NCBI GenBank assembly: GCA_024742305.1
Contig: JANSYQ010000002.1
Span: forward strand, 1 to 64,000
Reading direction: 5' to 3'
DNA length: 64,000 nucleotides
DNA from: a bacterium
Lineage (GTDB): Bacteria > Bacteroidota > Bacteroidia > Flavobacteriales_D > Crocinitomicaceae
Position 1 is the stretch's first letter. Every line of letters begins with the position of its first letter. This document shows, piece after piece, positions 1 through 9,894 of this stretch. Both the position numbers and the translations under genes were made by a program. The notes beneath the pieces are model-generated. The model made no database searches. It was not told the DNA's origin and saw nothing but the letters and a program-made list of their open reading frames with translations.

Positions 1-269
1 GTCAACCCACGACCGACAAATGCCGGCCCACCCATCGACAAACTTGCCACGGATCCACATGGGCATGCGCGGCAGACCGCGCTATTAAAAGCAACAACCG
101 CGTGCCAAACCAATCTGCATGAATTCCCCCCATCGAAAAAAATGTATCCCCAATAACCCCAAAGTGTTCCGCGCGCATCCGATTCTTTTTTCTTCATTCT
201 TCGGTATTGCGCATCAGCAGAAAAGCTAGCACCAGCGAGTATTAGTAAGATCAACGTCCAACGCAACAT
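1..269 (-). CDS. Partial ORF running off the left edge; secreted/outer-membrane-like N-terminus (signal peptide MLRWTLILLILAGASFSADAQ)
   Basis: Own translation of the minus strand from ATG at 269; signal peptide followed by GTLWGYWGY. The downstream translation is odd and Cys-rich, so the frame may be broken. Confidence 0.3.
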   Translation of the reverse strand, partial: MLRWTLILLILAGASFSADAQYRRMKKKESDARGTLWGYWGYIFFDGGNSCRLVWHAVVAFNSAVCRACPCGSVASLSMGGPAFVGRGL

Positions 270-273
270 GATT

Positions 274-1173
274 CTATGTGTTTTGTGTCATTTTCAAAAA
301 TCCAACCTCTCTTTCTGTCAAATGGCGATAACGTCCTCTTGGAAGATCTTTCTTCGTCAATCCGGCGAACGTTACTCGATCCAATTTTCGTACGGTATAT
401 CCCAAAGACTCAAACGTTCTGCGAACAATGCGATTCTTCCCTGAGTGTAGTTCAACTCCCACTTTTCTGCCGTCCTCGTCATCCAAGAAATGGGCCGCAT
501 CGAAACGCGTGGTTCCGTCCTCTAATTTAATGCCATCCACCAACATTTTCAAATGTGCTGATGAAACGTTTTTATCCAATTCTACTTCGTAGATCTTTCC
601 CGCCTTGAAACGTGGGTGCGTCAACTTTTTCGCTAAATCACCATCGTTCGTAAACAAAAGGAGTCCCGTAGTTTCTTTGTCCAATCGACCTACTGGATAA
701 ATGCGTTCTTTACATGCTTTTCTCACCAATCCCATTACCGTCTTTCGCCCCATTGGATCATCCATGGTCGTGATGAACCCTTTCGGTTTGTTCAACAGGA
801 CGTAGCGTTTCGTTTCCGCATTAATCGTTTCTCCGTCGTAACGAATTTGATCTCCCGGTTTCACTTTGTAGCCCATCTCCGTGATGATTTCACCGTTCAC
901 GGTAACTACACCCGTTTTAATCAACACATCCGCCTCTCGACGCGAGCAAACACCCGCATTCGACAAAAACTTATTCAATCGAATTTCGTTGTCGTTAAAA
1001 CTTGGTAATGGATCGCCTTTTTTCTTGCTATCCTTGAAGTCAATATACTTTTGTTTTCCTTTCTGTGCCTTTGACAGATTTGGCTTTCCAGTACGCGTTT
1101 TTCCCTTAGATAACGGGCGCTTTTTCGATTTGTTACCGGAGCTTTTTCCTCCAGCGTTTCTTGAGTTCTTCAC
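274..1173 (-). CDS. rluB: 23S rRNA pseudouridine synthase, RsuA/RluB family, with basic low-complexity N-terminal extension
   Basis: S4 domain (IRLNKFLSNAGVCSRREADVLI) plus catalytic motif YPVGRLDKETTGLLLFTNDG. Confidence 0.9.
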   Translation of the reverse strand: MKNSRNAGGKSSGNKSKKRPLSKGKTRTGKPNLSKAQKGKQKYIDFKDSKKKGDPLPSFNDNEIRLNKFLSNAGVCSRREADVLIKTGVVTVNGEIITEMGYKVKPGDQIRYDGETINAETKRYVLLNKPKGFITTMDDPMGRKTVMGLVRKACKERIYPVGRLDKETTGLLLFTNDGDLAKKLTHPRFKAGKIYEVELDKNVSSAHLKMLVDGIKLEDGTTRFDAAHFLDDEDGRKVGVELHSGKNRIVRRTFESLGYTVRKLDRVTFAGLTKKDLPRGRYRHLTEREVGFLKMTQNT

Positions 1174-1355
1174 GAGCTTAAGTTTTTGTTTTCATCTTTC
1201 CTTCGGGTTTCGGTGCAAGCACCTACCCAAAGTCTTCGGCTCGTTTGAGGCAAAAGAGCCTCTTTTCACGAGCTTAAGTTTTTTAATATCAGCGCAAAAA
1301 GTATAGCGCGAGTACAAAGGTACGCTATTCCAAACGAAATGCATTGCGAAAAGTT

Positions 1356-1715
1356 TCAAAGCGTGGGATAGAATGCATTTTGAATGTGGTCAACTTGTGT
1401 TTCGTACGAATTATGAATGATAGATACGACATCGAATCGAACATCAAGATCTAGCTGCCGCTCTTGAATATAAGCGTTCGCCGCTTTGATTAAATGACGC
1501 TGCTTGGTCCTAGTTATCGAGTTTTCCGGTGCCCCGTAAGAGGTATGTTTTCGTGTTTTCACCTCAACGATGACCAATTCTTCTCCTTGCTGAGCAATAA
1601 GGTCGATTTCCTGTTTTTTCCATCGGTAATTGACCTCCAAAATGGTCAGTCCGTGGTTTTGTAAATGTCTGCGAGCAATTCCTTCGCCCGTTTTGCCAAG
1701 TTCAATGTGGTTCAT
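1356..1715 (-). CDS. YraN/UPF0102 family endonuclease-like protein
   Basis: G.GEGIAR.HL...G..IL..NYR..KQEIDLIA....LVIVEVKTR motif. Confidence 0.9.
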   Translation of the reverse strand: MNHIELGKTGEGIARRHLQNHGLTILEVNYRWKKQEIDLIAQQGEELVIVEVKTRKHTSYGAPENSITRTKQRHLIKAANAYIQERQLDLDVRFDVVSIIHNSYETQVDHIQNAFYPTL

Positions 1716-1795
1716 ACTTTTTCGGTTAGTGGTTACTTTAAGTTAGTGAAAAAAGTCCTTTCTCCGACCTAGCTCGCCTCTAACTTAAAAGTACG

Positions 1796-2239
1796 TCAAA
1801 AGACAGCGAAATACATCATCGCAATCACCACATATCGCACCAACTTCCCAATAAGAACCGTCAAACACAGCGGCCAAAAGCGAGACTTGAGAAAACCGAG
1901 TGCCACCAACATAGGATCACCAACTATAGGCACCCAGGCTATCAATCCCAACCAATATCCCCAACGGTTGGATCGTTTTTCCCAACGGTGAATGCGCTGC
2001 GTATTGATTCCGAATCGAGTAAACATGCGTTCATTGTTCGCGGCGTATCCTAGACCGTAGTTGGTCATTCCGCCCAGGAAATTTCCCACCGTTGCTACCG
2101 AAATAGCCAAAATGGGGTCCATTTCCAAACCAAGTCCTGAAACGAGTAGTGCCTCAGAAGGAAAGGGTATAAGTGTGGCCGCTAGGAAAGCCCCTAGAAA
2201 CAAGCCGAGATAGCCATATTCGATCCAATCTGCTGCCAT
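1796..2239 (-). CDS. YqaA/DedA-type small membrane protein
   Basis: GYLGLFLGAFLAATLIPFPSEALL and GNFLGGMTNYGLG...W...RF GYWLGLIAWVPIVGDPMLVALG motifs. Confidence 0.85.
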   Translation of the reverse strand: MAADWIEYGYLGLFLGAFLAATLIPFPSEALLVSGLGLEMDPILAISVATVGNFLGGMTNYGLGYAANNERMFTRFGINTQRIHRWEKRSNRWGYWLGLIAWVPIVGDPMLVALGFLKSRFWPLCLTVLIGKLVRYVVIAMMYFAVF

Positions 2240-2312
2240 TCGACAAATGTACTATTCAAAAAAATAACTTTGAGCGGATGAACTATTGAGACTACTAGCT
2301 GTACGGAAAAGC

Positions 2313-2933
2313 ATGAAATTCATCGTTTTCATTCTTTCCATAATTGCCTTTCAGGGCTTTGCTCAAACGGGAGCTCAAGCATTGATTATGGGGAATGTTG
2401 AGCGACTGTGTTTACCCGATTCATCTCTTATCGTTTTAGATGAATTACCTGACTCTTTGGACTCCTTCAATACCATTTTTTTGTTTTCGAACTCCACCAG
2501 TTTTCTCTCAGAAGATGATGTAGCAAAAATAGATTCGTTTGTAGTGAATGGCGGTGGATTGTATAACGGCTCCGACAATTGGCCCTTACAAGCAGAGGCA
2601 AATCAAATGACGCAGAAACTGTATCGAAAGGAGAGTTTTGGAAATTATGAGGCATCCTCAGCAAGATCGGGCGAAGCGGGCAACTTGAATTTGAAAGATT
2701 TAGACACCATTCCTGCGGGAAAAACAACCGCTGCCTTTCCCATGGATTACCGACTAAAAGTTGAAGCGTGGATTTCGGATCAACCGCTCATTTTATCCGG
2801 GCATCATGGCGATGGAAGAATTGTCGTGGACACCGGATACTCCCGTTTTTACTGTGACATACGTGATGAGAACACCGACGTCATTTTTGAACGCGTGTAT
2901 CGGTTTTTGAAAGGTGAGGTAGATTATCGGTAG
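2313..2933 (+). CDS. Exported hypothetical protein (possible glutamine-amidotransferase-like/DUF4350-like fold)
   Basis: ORF 2286..2933 uses TTG; ATG at 2313 gives a signal peptide (MKFIVFILSIIAFQGFAQ). Confidence 0.6.
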   Translation: MKFIVFILSIIAFQGFAQTGAQALIMGNVERLCLPDSSLIVLDELPDSLDSFNTIFLFSNSTSFLSEDDVAKIDSFVVNGGGLYNGSDNWPLQAEANQMTQKLYRKESFGNYEASSARSGEAGNLNLKDLDTIPAGKTTAAFPMDYRLKVEAWISDQPLILSGHHGDGRIVVDTGYSRFYCDIRDENTDVIFERVYRFLKGEVDYR

Positions 2934-3020
2934 GGGGGCTAGGGGGAGGATACTAATTTAAACTTCGTTACCTTTTTCCAAAACAGACATTTCATGGTAT
3001 AAGAACTTAATCGACACATC

Positions 3021-3983
3021 ATGAACTATTTTTTAACGCTCACCCTAATTGCTTTGACCTTTATCTGTAAAGCGCAGGTCATCAACAAACAACATACGTT
3101 GTATCAACAGGGCAATCCACAAGAGTGTGGAATTACTGGAGATCCAAATGCCTTGAGTATGATTATTCAAACCGTGTATCGCGCCAAACCGGATGGATAT
3201 CATGCCATTTTTACCACCTCATTTATTGGAAAAAGCGTTCTCGATGTTGAGTCTCAAATGAATAAGAAAACGGATAGCTTAATTACAGCAGTCGGCAAGC
3301 TAGGAATTGAACCAAGAGATGTCTTAGCAGAAATGACAACATTGGACCCGATTTTCGATGTTGGATTGAACGGGTCGTCCAATCAGCCATCCGGTTATAA
3401 GGTAACCGAAAACATTACGTTTCACGTGAGAGATTTCAATACCATCCGGTATTTGGCAAAAACCTGTCTCGATTTTCAAATCTACGATCTCACCCATGTA
3501 ACACCCTATGTTCTTCAACCCGATTTGATCTATGACACGCTTGCGGCTAAGTCCGTTGAAATACTAGAGTTCAAAAAGGAATTGAGTCGAGATATTGGAT
3601 ATGGTGCCGCGGATGGTAAGGCTTACTTTAGAAAATGTCGGAATGTGTACTATCCAAACGATATGCATCTCGTAGCTCAAATTCAAAACTCACGGATGTA
3701 CATGCACGATTTAAGTCAGAATTCTGATATCGCATACAATCGAAATCTTCGTGTGGACAGTTACAACAATCTTGATTTACGCTCTGTAGATTACGTCTTT
3801 AATCCGAATATTATTGAGCCTACCATTGACTTTCATTACCGTATTGATTACAACTACGTCTTTCCGCCCGATGAGGAGGAAGAATCAGAAAACGATGAAA
3901 ATGTGGAGAAGGTTTTCTACATCCTGAATGAGGAAGGAGAGCTTCAGCAATTAAGCTTTGGAAAGAAGAAAAAGGAGGATTGA
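3021..3983 (+). CDS. Exported hypothetical protein with weak SIMPL/DUF541-like pattern
   Basis: Signal peptide; GYKVTENITFHVRDFNTIRYLAKTCLD... resembles the SIMPL core. Confidence 0.5.
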   Translation: MNYFLTLTLIALTFICKAQVINKQHTLYQQGNPQECGITGDPNALSMIIQTVYRAKPDGYHAIFTTSFIGKSVLDVESQMNKKTDSLITAVGKLGIEPRDVLAEMTTLDPIFDVGLNGSSNQPSGYKVTENITFHVRDFNTIRYLAKTCLDFQIYDLTHVTPYVLQPDLIYDTLAAKSVEILEFKKELSRDIGYGAADGKAYFRKCRNVYYPNDMHLVAQIQNSRMYMHDLSQNSDIAYNRNLRVDSYNNLDLRSVDYVFNPNIIEPTIDFHYRIDYNYVFPPDEEEESENDENVEKVFYILNEEGELQQLSFGKKKKED

Positions 3984-4091
3984 CGCTTTTCATCCTCCCC
4001 CTAGCCCTCTTCAAAGCGACGCATTGAACTCGCCGAAATAGGGGAAGAAAATGAACTGTTCAAGAATAATAATCTTTAGATTATACGTCCT

Positions 4092-4180
4092 CCTCCCTTG
4101 AGGGAGGTGCTGAAGGCGGAGGGTGATACAAATCGGAAAGTCACCCCTGTGAGTCCCCTCAAGGGGACAGGGGGGGGGGG
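4092..4180. repeat. Pair of GC-rich palindromes (CCTCCCTTGAGGGAGG; GTCCCCTCAAGGGGAC) followed by an 11-G run
   Basis: Read directly; a related element occurs near 57708-57741. Confidence 0.8.
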
Positions 4181-4230
4181 TAATGCCAAAAACTTATCTT
4201 TTTAATATCAAAAGAAGGACATGGTCATTT

Positions 4231-4950
4231 TTACAACTCCCCAAGCAGCTGCAATGTCTCCTTTGATGCCGCTTGTTCTGCTTTCTTTTTCGAGGATCCC
4301 GATCCGCGGCCAAATTCTTGCTCGTTAATGACCACACGCACTTTGTAGCTCCACGCAGATCCTAGGTTTTCTTCTGAGACTACCTCAAACTCCAAAGGCA
4401 AACGATTCTTTTGGCTCCAAATGAACAATTTCGATTTAAAATCAATCTCTTCTTCGAGAATTTGGTTCAGGTCAATGTATTTGCGTAGTATATGATCGTT
4501 CAAGCTCTTTTTAACTTGCAAGTATCCTGCATCCAAATAAAGTGCCCCTACGAGGGCTTCAAAGGCGTTTCCTTCAATCGTTGCCATCTTTATGGACCTA
4601 CCTCGGTTAAAACGCAACACGCTGCCGATTTCCATTTCCTCGCCAATGAGACTCAGCGTACGGCGGCTAACCACTTTCGATTTGATTTTAGTGAGATGTC
4701 CTTCATCCTCTTCAGGATAAAGATTGAACAACATTTCTGCGATTACGGCATCCAATATGGCATCGCCTAAAAACTCAAGACGTTCGTTGGAAATTTCGTC
4801 GTTGTTATGCGCAATGGATTTGTGGGTGAGCGCTCGCTGAAACAATTCCAAATTCCTCGGTCGATATCCGAAACTTTTCTCCACGAACTGAACCACGAGG
4901 AGTTCATCTTCGTTGTATTTTTTTGAGAAAAAAGGAAAAAGTGCAAGCAC
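4231..4950 (-). CDS. rnc: Ribonuclease III
   Basis: NERLEFLGDAILDAVIAEMLF signature plus C-terminal dsRBD. Confidence 0.97.
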   Translation of the reverse strand: MLALFPFFSKKYNEDELLVVQFVEKSFGYRPRNLELFQRALTHKSIAHNNDEISNERLEFLGDAILDAVIAEMLFNLYPEEDEGHLTKIKSKVVSRRTLSLIGEEMEIGSVLRFNRGRSIKMATIEGNAFEALVGALYLDAGYLQVKKSLNDHILRKYIDLNQILEEEIDFKSKLFIWSQKNRLPLEFEVVSEENLGSAWSYKVRVVINEQEFGRGSGSSKKKAEQAASKETLQLLGEL

Positions 4951-4954
4951 CGTT

Positions 4955-6208
4955 TTAACCGTTGTACTTCTTAACGATCACAGTGGTGTTATGTCCTCCG
5001 AATCCGAAGGTGTTTGATAACGCGATATTCACTGTTCGTTCCTGTGCCTTATTGAACGTAAAGTTCATTTTCGGGTCAAGGTCCGGATCGTCGGTGAAGT
5101 GATTAATAGTAGGCGGAACCACATCGTTTTTCACAGCAAGAACACAGGCAATTGCTTCAATTGCTCCGGCTGCTCCCAACAAGTGCCCCGTCATCGACTT
5201 AGTGGAACTAATGTTTAGGTTATAAGCATTATCACCGAAAACTTGCTGTATGGCTTTCACCTCGGCAATATCTCCGAGTGGAGTAGATGTTCCGTGAACA
5301 TTCACGTAATCCACTTCTGAAGGATCAATCTCAGCATCTTCGATGGCCGCTTTCATGGTATTCTTCGCTCCAAGTCCTTCAGGATGCGGTGCTGTCATGT
5401 GATAAGCATCTCCTGACATTCCACCTCCGATAACTTCCGCGTATATTTTCGCGCCACGCGCTTTTGCGTGTTCGTATTCTTCTAAAATTAGAGCACCACT
5501 ACCCTCTCCCAAAACAAATCCATCACGATCCAAGTCAAATGGACGAGAAGCTGTTTCCGGAGCATCATTTCGAGTAGACAATGCTTTCAAGGCGTTAAAT
5601 CCGCCCATTCCCATTTCGTTTACACATGCCTCAGAACCACCGGTCACGATAGCATCAGCTTTACCCAAACGGATATAGTTGTACGCATCGATGATAGCGT
5701 TTGTTGAGGATGCACAGGCAGAAACCGTAACGTAGTTGGGTCCGCGCAATCCGTATTTAATGGAAATGTGTCCTGCGGCGATATCCGCAATCATTTTCGG
5801 GATAAAGAAAGGATTCAATCGAGGTGTCCCGTCACCTGTAAAGAAATCTTTGGCCTCATCTTGGAAGGTTTGAAGTCCTCCGATTCCCGATCCCCAAATC
5901 ACACCAATTCGGTCTGTATTTGGATTTGACTCCATCAATCCCGAATCTGCCATAGCTTCTGTAGAAGAAACCATGGCATACTGGGAAAATGGATCCAATT
6001 TTCTTGCTTCTTTTCTGTCAAGGTGTTCGTTTACATCAAACCCTTTTACCTCGCAAGCAAATTGTGTTTTGAACTTCGATGCGTCGAAATGTGTAATTGG
6101 AGCAGCACCACTCTTTCCATTGGTTAGACCTTCCCAATATTCAGAAACAGTATTTCCGATTGGGGTAAGCGCCCCTAGTCCAGTGACTACAACTCTCTTT
6201 AATTCCAT
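4955..6208 (-). CDS. fabF: Beta-ketoacyl-ACP synthase II
   Basis: Full-length KAS II; SACASSTNAI active site, HGTSTPLGD, NTFGFGGHN. Confidence 0.98.
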   Translation of the reverse strand: MELKRVVVTGLGALTPIGNTVSEYWEGLTNGKSGAAPITHFDASKFKTQFACEVKGFDVNEHLDRKEARKLDPFSQYAMVSSTEAMADSGLMESNPNTDRIGVIWGSGIGGLQTFQDEAKDFFTGDGTPRLNPFFIPKMIADIAAGHISIKYGLRGPNYVTVSACASSTNAIIDAYNYIRLGKADAIVTGGSEACVNEMGMGGFNALKALSTRNDAPETASRPFDLDRDGFVLGEGSGALILEEYEHAKARGAKIYAEVIGGGMSGDAYHMTAPHPEGLGAKNTMKAAIEDAEIDPSEVDYVNVHGTSTPLGDIAEVKAIQQVFGDNAYNLNISSTKSMTGHLLGAAGAIEAIACVLAVKNDVVPPTINHFTDDPDLDPKMNFTFNKAQERTVNIALSNTFGFGGHNTTVIVKKYNG

Positions 6209-6250
6209 AAACGAATCGTTAGTTCAACAAAGTATTGATATGAGTAAGGT

Positions 6251-6487
6251 TTAGTTTGCGTTTTCTTCGATGTAAGAAATCGCATCTCCAACCGTTTGGA
6301 TGTTCTCTGCTTGATCGTCTGGAATAGCGATGTTGAATTCTTTTTCAAATTCCATAATCAACTCAACTGTATCCAAAGAATCTGCTCCTAGATCATTTGT
6401 GAAGCTCGCTTCGTTTGATACTTCGCTTTCTTCCACACCCAATTTATCTACGATAATAGATACTACTTTTGATTTAACGTCAGACAT
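6251..6487 (-). CDS. acpP: Acyl carrier protein
   Basis: [17 protein letters not shown] phosphopantetheine site. Confidence 0.98.
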   Translation of the reverse strand: MSDVKSKVVSIIVDKLGVEESEVSNEASFTNDLGADSLDTVELIMEFEKEFNIAIPDDQAENIQTVGDAISYIEENAN

Positions 6488-6552
6488 TTCTTCTTATTTT
6501 AAGGGTTAATTCAGCCGCAAAGAAAACCACAAATTATGAAAAGACAAAATTA

Positions 6553-7230
6553 TTACTCATAATATTCAATGACGTCATCCTTGGATTTGCGCTCCAAATC
6601 TGGGACTTGAACATTCTCAGCAGGATATCCTACTGGGATGAGTAAGAACGGTCTCTCGTTATCTGGTCGCTCTAGGGCTTTCGCAATAAAATTCATCGGG
6701 CTCGGCGTATGGGTCAATGCAACCAAACCGGCATTGTGCACTGCCATTAAGAAAAATCCCGCTGCCAGCCCTACTGATTCGTTCACGTAGTAATTCTGAT
6801 GCTTGGTTCCATCTTCATTCATTTCATACGGTCTTTTCAGCACAATTACGATCCAAGGGGCGATATCAATGAACTCTTTCACAGCATCGGTTCCCAATGG
6901 TTCGAGGTCTTTGAGCCATTCATCACTCATGCGCCCTCCATAGGATTTTCGCTCTTCTTCTTCTGCCAGTTCGCGAAGTTTGGACTTTAGCTCTTTATTG
7001 GATATCAAACAGAAGGTCCATGGTTGTTTGTGTGCTCCCGATGGTGCTGTGGACCCCGTCATGATAAGGTTTTCCATAACTTCCTTCGGTACCGGTTTGT
7101 CAGAAAAGTCTCTCACAGATCTTCTCGTGTTCGCCCATTCGTAAAACGATTTTGAGCGCTCCAACATTTCTTCAGCTGTGTATTGATCCCGCACGTACGG
7201 TACAAAAGGGTGGTCTTTGTCTAGTTCCAT
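6553..7230 (-). CDS. Nitroreductase-fold flavoprotein resembling iodotyrosine deiodinase (IYD) subgroup
   Basis: RRSVRDFSDKPVP, TGSTAPSGAHKQPW, EEEERKSYGGRMSDEWLKDLEPLGTDAVK lid, NAGLVALTHTPSPMNF, LLIPVGYPAE..VPDLERK. Confidence 0.85.
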   Translation of the reverse strand: MELDKDHPFVPYVRDQYTAEEMLERSKSFYEWANTRRSVRDFSDKPVPKEVMENLIMTGSTAPSGAHKQPWTFCLISNKELKSKLRELAEEEERKSYGGRMSDEWLKDLEPLGTDAVKEFIDIAPWIVIVLKRPYEMNEDGTKHQNYYVNESVGLAAGFFLMAVHNAGLVALTHTPSPMNFIAKALERPDNERPFLLIPVGYPAENVQVPDLERKSKDDVIEYYE

Positions 7231-7443
7231 GATTCTTTGCGTTGATACGAATATAAGGAATGTCAGCCTTTCATAAGCCCTATCCCCTTTCTCATTACTA
7301 TTTGGGCCATTTCAACTTTGAAGTTTTTCCAAAAGGTTATGCCCGTATTACCGATAAATAAAGTTTTTCTTATCAATCGCACTCATACTTTTTCTTCTAG
7401 CTGAATTGGCATAAGTTCGTTACCTCAACTACATAATCGACCT

Positions 7444-9231
7444 ATGAAATCCATTTACGTCATCCTATTTGCATTCGCATTGCTTTCTGTTGTTTCTTGC
7501 AAAAAAGAGACTCAACCTGACTCTGATACACCAGTAACACCGGTTGGATCGACGGTATTGCATTCTGGAACAATAATTAATAAAAAAGTAGTGGGTTTGG
7601 TTACCGATAGCAATGGACTTCCCGTAGCAGACGCGCAAGTTTCCATCGGAAATCAAGTTACCTACACAAATAACATCGGTATTTTTTCTTTTGCCAGTGT
7701 TAGTCTGGATCAACAAAGAGCTTTCGCGAAAGTGAAAAAGAGTGGTTTCTTCACAAGCGGAAGAAGTTTTCGACCGGTGAACTCTGAAATGATTGAGCTG
7801 AACATCGTTCTGTTGCCTAAAACGGTGGTAGGAACATTTAACTCTAACTCGGGGGGCACTATTTCTGTCGGCAACAATGCTTCTCTTCAATTTGAACCCG
7901 GAGATATTAGTTTGGGTAATGGCTCAGCTTACTCAGGAAACGTAACTGTCTTTGCACAATATTTGGATCCAATGGCCGATGAAACATTGGACCGAATGCC
8001 CGGCGACCTTGTAGGAATCAATTCACAAGACGCAGGAGTTGGCTTGGAAACTTTTGGAATGATCGCTGTCGAATTAATAGGGGCGAACGGTGAAGAACTA
8101 AACGTAACTCCCGGACAAACCGTAGGTTTAACGATGAATGTACAGCCTATGCAATTGACCAATGCTCCATCAAGCATACCACTATGGTACTTTGAAGAGT
8201 TCAATGGGCATTGGGTGGAAGATGGAAATGCTACCCTGAATGGCAGCGCTTACGAAGGAGAGGTTGGTCATTTTACCTTTTGGAACTGCGATTACCCCGA
8301 ACCTTTGCTTGATTTTGAAGTAACAATTGTATGTAATGGAGTGCCGGTAATTGGAATTGAAGCAACATTAACCATTCCCGGCAGCTCGCCTAGAGGAGGT
8401 TCGTATTCTGATGGTCAGGGGAAAATTTACGGGGCCATTCCTGCCAACAGAGAGTTTGTTCTCACGCTAACGGATCGTTGTGGGAATGATTTCTATCAGC
8501 AGAATATCGGTCCATTTACTTCCGATGTGAATCTAGGAGAGCTTGATCAATGTGCTAACTTACCCTCTAGTTCTTTAATATCCTGCACCGTCCTTGATTG
8601 CAATAACAACCCGATACCGAATGGTGCGATAGAGTTTACTTATGATGGATATACGGATCATCTTTTTACTAATAGTTCAGGGGAAATAAATAGTTTTTAC
8701 ACGTACTGCGTAACCCCGACTAGCAATGTAGAGGTCACAGCATACAATCTCGATCAAGGAAATCAGAGTAACCCTCAATCACTTCCTTTTTCGTCGAATA
8801 TGGATTTCGGTGATATACCTACGTGTAATCAGGCTGATGAATTTGTGAACTTTACTGTCGATGGAGTAGACTATGGTATTATTGAAGTTATCAGCAACGA
8901 AATTATTGTGGGCGAGGTAAGTCTCAATCCTACATTGTATCAATTCGTAGCCTCTTATAATGGAATTGAACTCAAGTTTTTGTTTGAGGACGTTACCGCA
9001 CCTGGAACCTATCCGAATCAAGACTGGGCATTCCCTACTGGGTTTAGTCCTCTGAACATATACACACCAACAAGCAACATAGATGCCAGTGCGAACTCCA
9101 TTGATATTACTTTTTCAAACGTGGCGCTGACAACAGGTGATTATTTTGAAGGATCGTTCGGTGGGACATTCAACGATCTGCAAGGAAACCCTCATACACT
9201 GTCAGGAACATTTAAGGCAAAGCGGCAATAA
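7444..9231 (+). CDS. Lipoprotein with carboxypeptidase-regulatory-like domain
   Basis: Lipobox-like LLSVVSCKK; GLVTDSNGLPVADAQVSIGNQVTYTNNIGIFSF. Confidence 0.75.
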   Translation: MKSIYVILFAFALLSVVSCKKETQPDSDTPVTPVGSTVLHSGTIINKKVVGLVTDSNGLPVADAQVSIGNQVTYTNNIGIFSFASVSLDQQRAFAKVKKSGFFTSGRSFRPVNSEMIELNIVLLPKTVVGTFNSNSGGTISVGNNASLQFEPGDISLGNGSAYSGNVTVFAQYLDPMADETLDRMPGDLVGINSQDAGVGLETFGMIAVELIGANGEELNVTPGQTVGLTMNVQPMQLTNAPSSIPLWYFEEFNGHWVEDGNATLNGSAYEGEVGHFTFWNCDYPEPLLDFEVTIVCNGVPVIGIEATLTIPGSSPRGGSYSDGQGKIYGAIPANREFVLTLTDRCGNDFYQQNIGPFTSDVNLGELDQCANLPSSSLISCTVLDCNNNPIPNGAIEFTYDGYTDHLFTNSSGEINSFYTYCVTPTSNVEVTAYNLDQGNQSNPQSLPFSSNMDFGDIPTCNQADEFVNFTVDGVDYGIIEVISNEIIVGEVSLNPTLYQFVASYNGIELKFLFEDVTAPGTYPNQDWAFPTGFSPLNIYTPTSNIDASANSIDITFSNVALTTGDYFEGSFGGTFNDLQGNPHTLSGTFKAKRQ

Positions 9232-9336
9232 TTGGTTGGACAGCACAAAAATAGGATGAGTTCAAACGAGGCTTTTCCTTGAATTCGTGCTGAAACTTCG
9301 GTATTTTTCGTACTTTTTTTCCATAAAATTGAACCT

Positions 9337-9894
9337 ATGTGGATTGCCCTCGGAATTGTCGGATTCCTGTTACTTGTGTTTGTAATACTTTATAACAGCC
9401 TTGTTTCTCGTAAGAATCAGGTGGAAAATGCCTTTGCCAGTATTGACGTCTATTTGAAAAAACGAGCGGATCAAATTCCTGCTTTGGTAAGTGCCGTGAA
9501 AGGCTATATGAAACATGAAAGTGAAGTGCTCACCAAAATCACCGAATTGCGCAATCAAGCAAAAAGTAATTCGTTGGGTACGGATGACCGCGTGGATGTA
9601 GAAAACGGAATTACCGATTCCATGTCTCGAATTATGATTGCCGCAGAAGCCTACCCCGATTTAAAAGCGAATGAAAATTTCCTAATGCTTCAGCGCAGTA
9701 TCAATGAAATTGAAGAACAGTTGGCTGCATCGCGCAGAGCTTTCAATGCCTCGGTAAACGATTACAACAACGGCGTAGAAACCATTCCAATGAACATGGT
9801 TGCTGGAATGATGGGCTACAAACGAATGCACTCTTTTGTAATTCCTTCTGAGAGCCGTGCGCAGTATGAATCGAACCCGGAAAATGATCTATGA
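9337..9894 (+). CDS. LemA family protein
   Basis: YNSLVSRKNQVENAFASIDVYLKKRADQIPALVSAVKGYMKHE... Confidence 0.93.
   Translation: MWIALGIVGFLLLVFVILYNSLVSRKNQVENAFASIDVYLKKRADQIPALVSAVKGYMKHESEVLTKITELRNQAKSNSLGTDDRVDVENGITDSMSRIMIAAEAYPDLKANENFLMLQRSINEIEEQLAASRRAFNASVNDYNNGVETIPMNMVAGMMGYKRMHSFVIPSESRAQYESNPENDL

Noticed and set aside
1-269. Left-edge ORF as a confident conserved outer-membrane protein
   Set aside because: The translation after GYWGY is Cys-rich and atypical near a G6 run; a frame error or divergence cannot be excluded with only 269 nt.
274-1173. Basic Lys/Gly/Ser-rich N-terminus of the pseudouridine synthase as something novel
   Set aside because: Such basic extensions are common in Bacteroidota RluB-type proteins.
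881-1306. Antisense ORFs listed in the track (for example 881-1306+, 14544-15002-, 30858-31262+, 7465-7890-)
   Set aside because: They lie opposite strongly supported genes and show composition typical of shadow ORFs.
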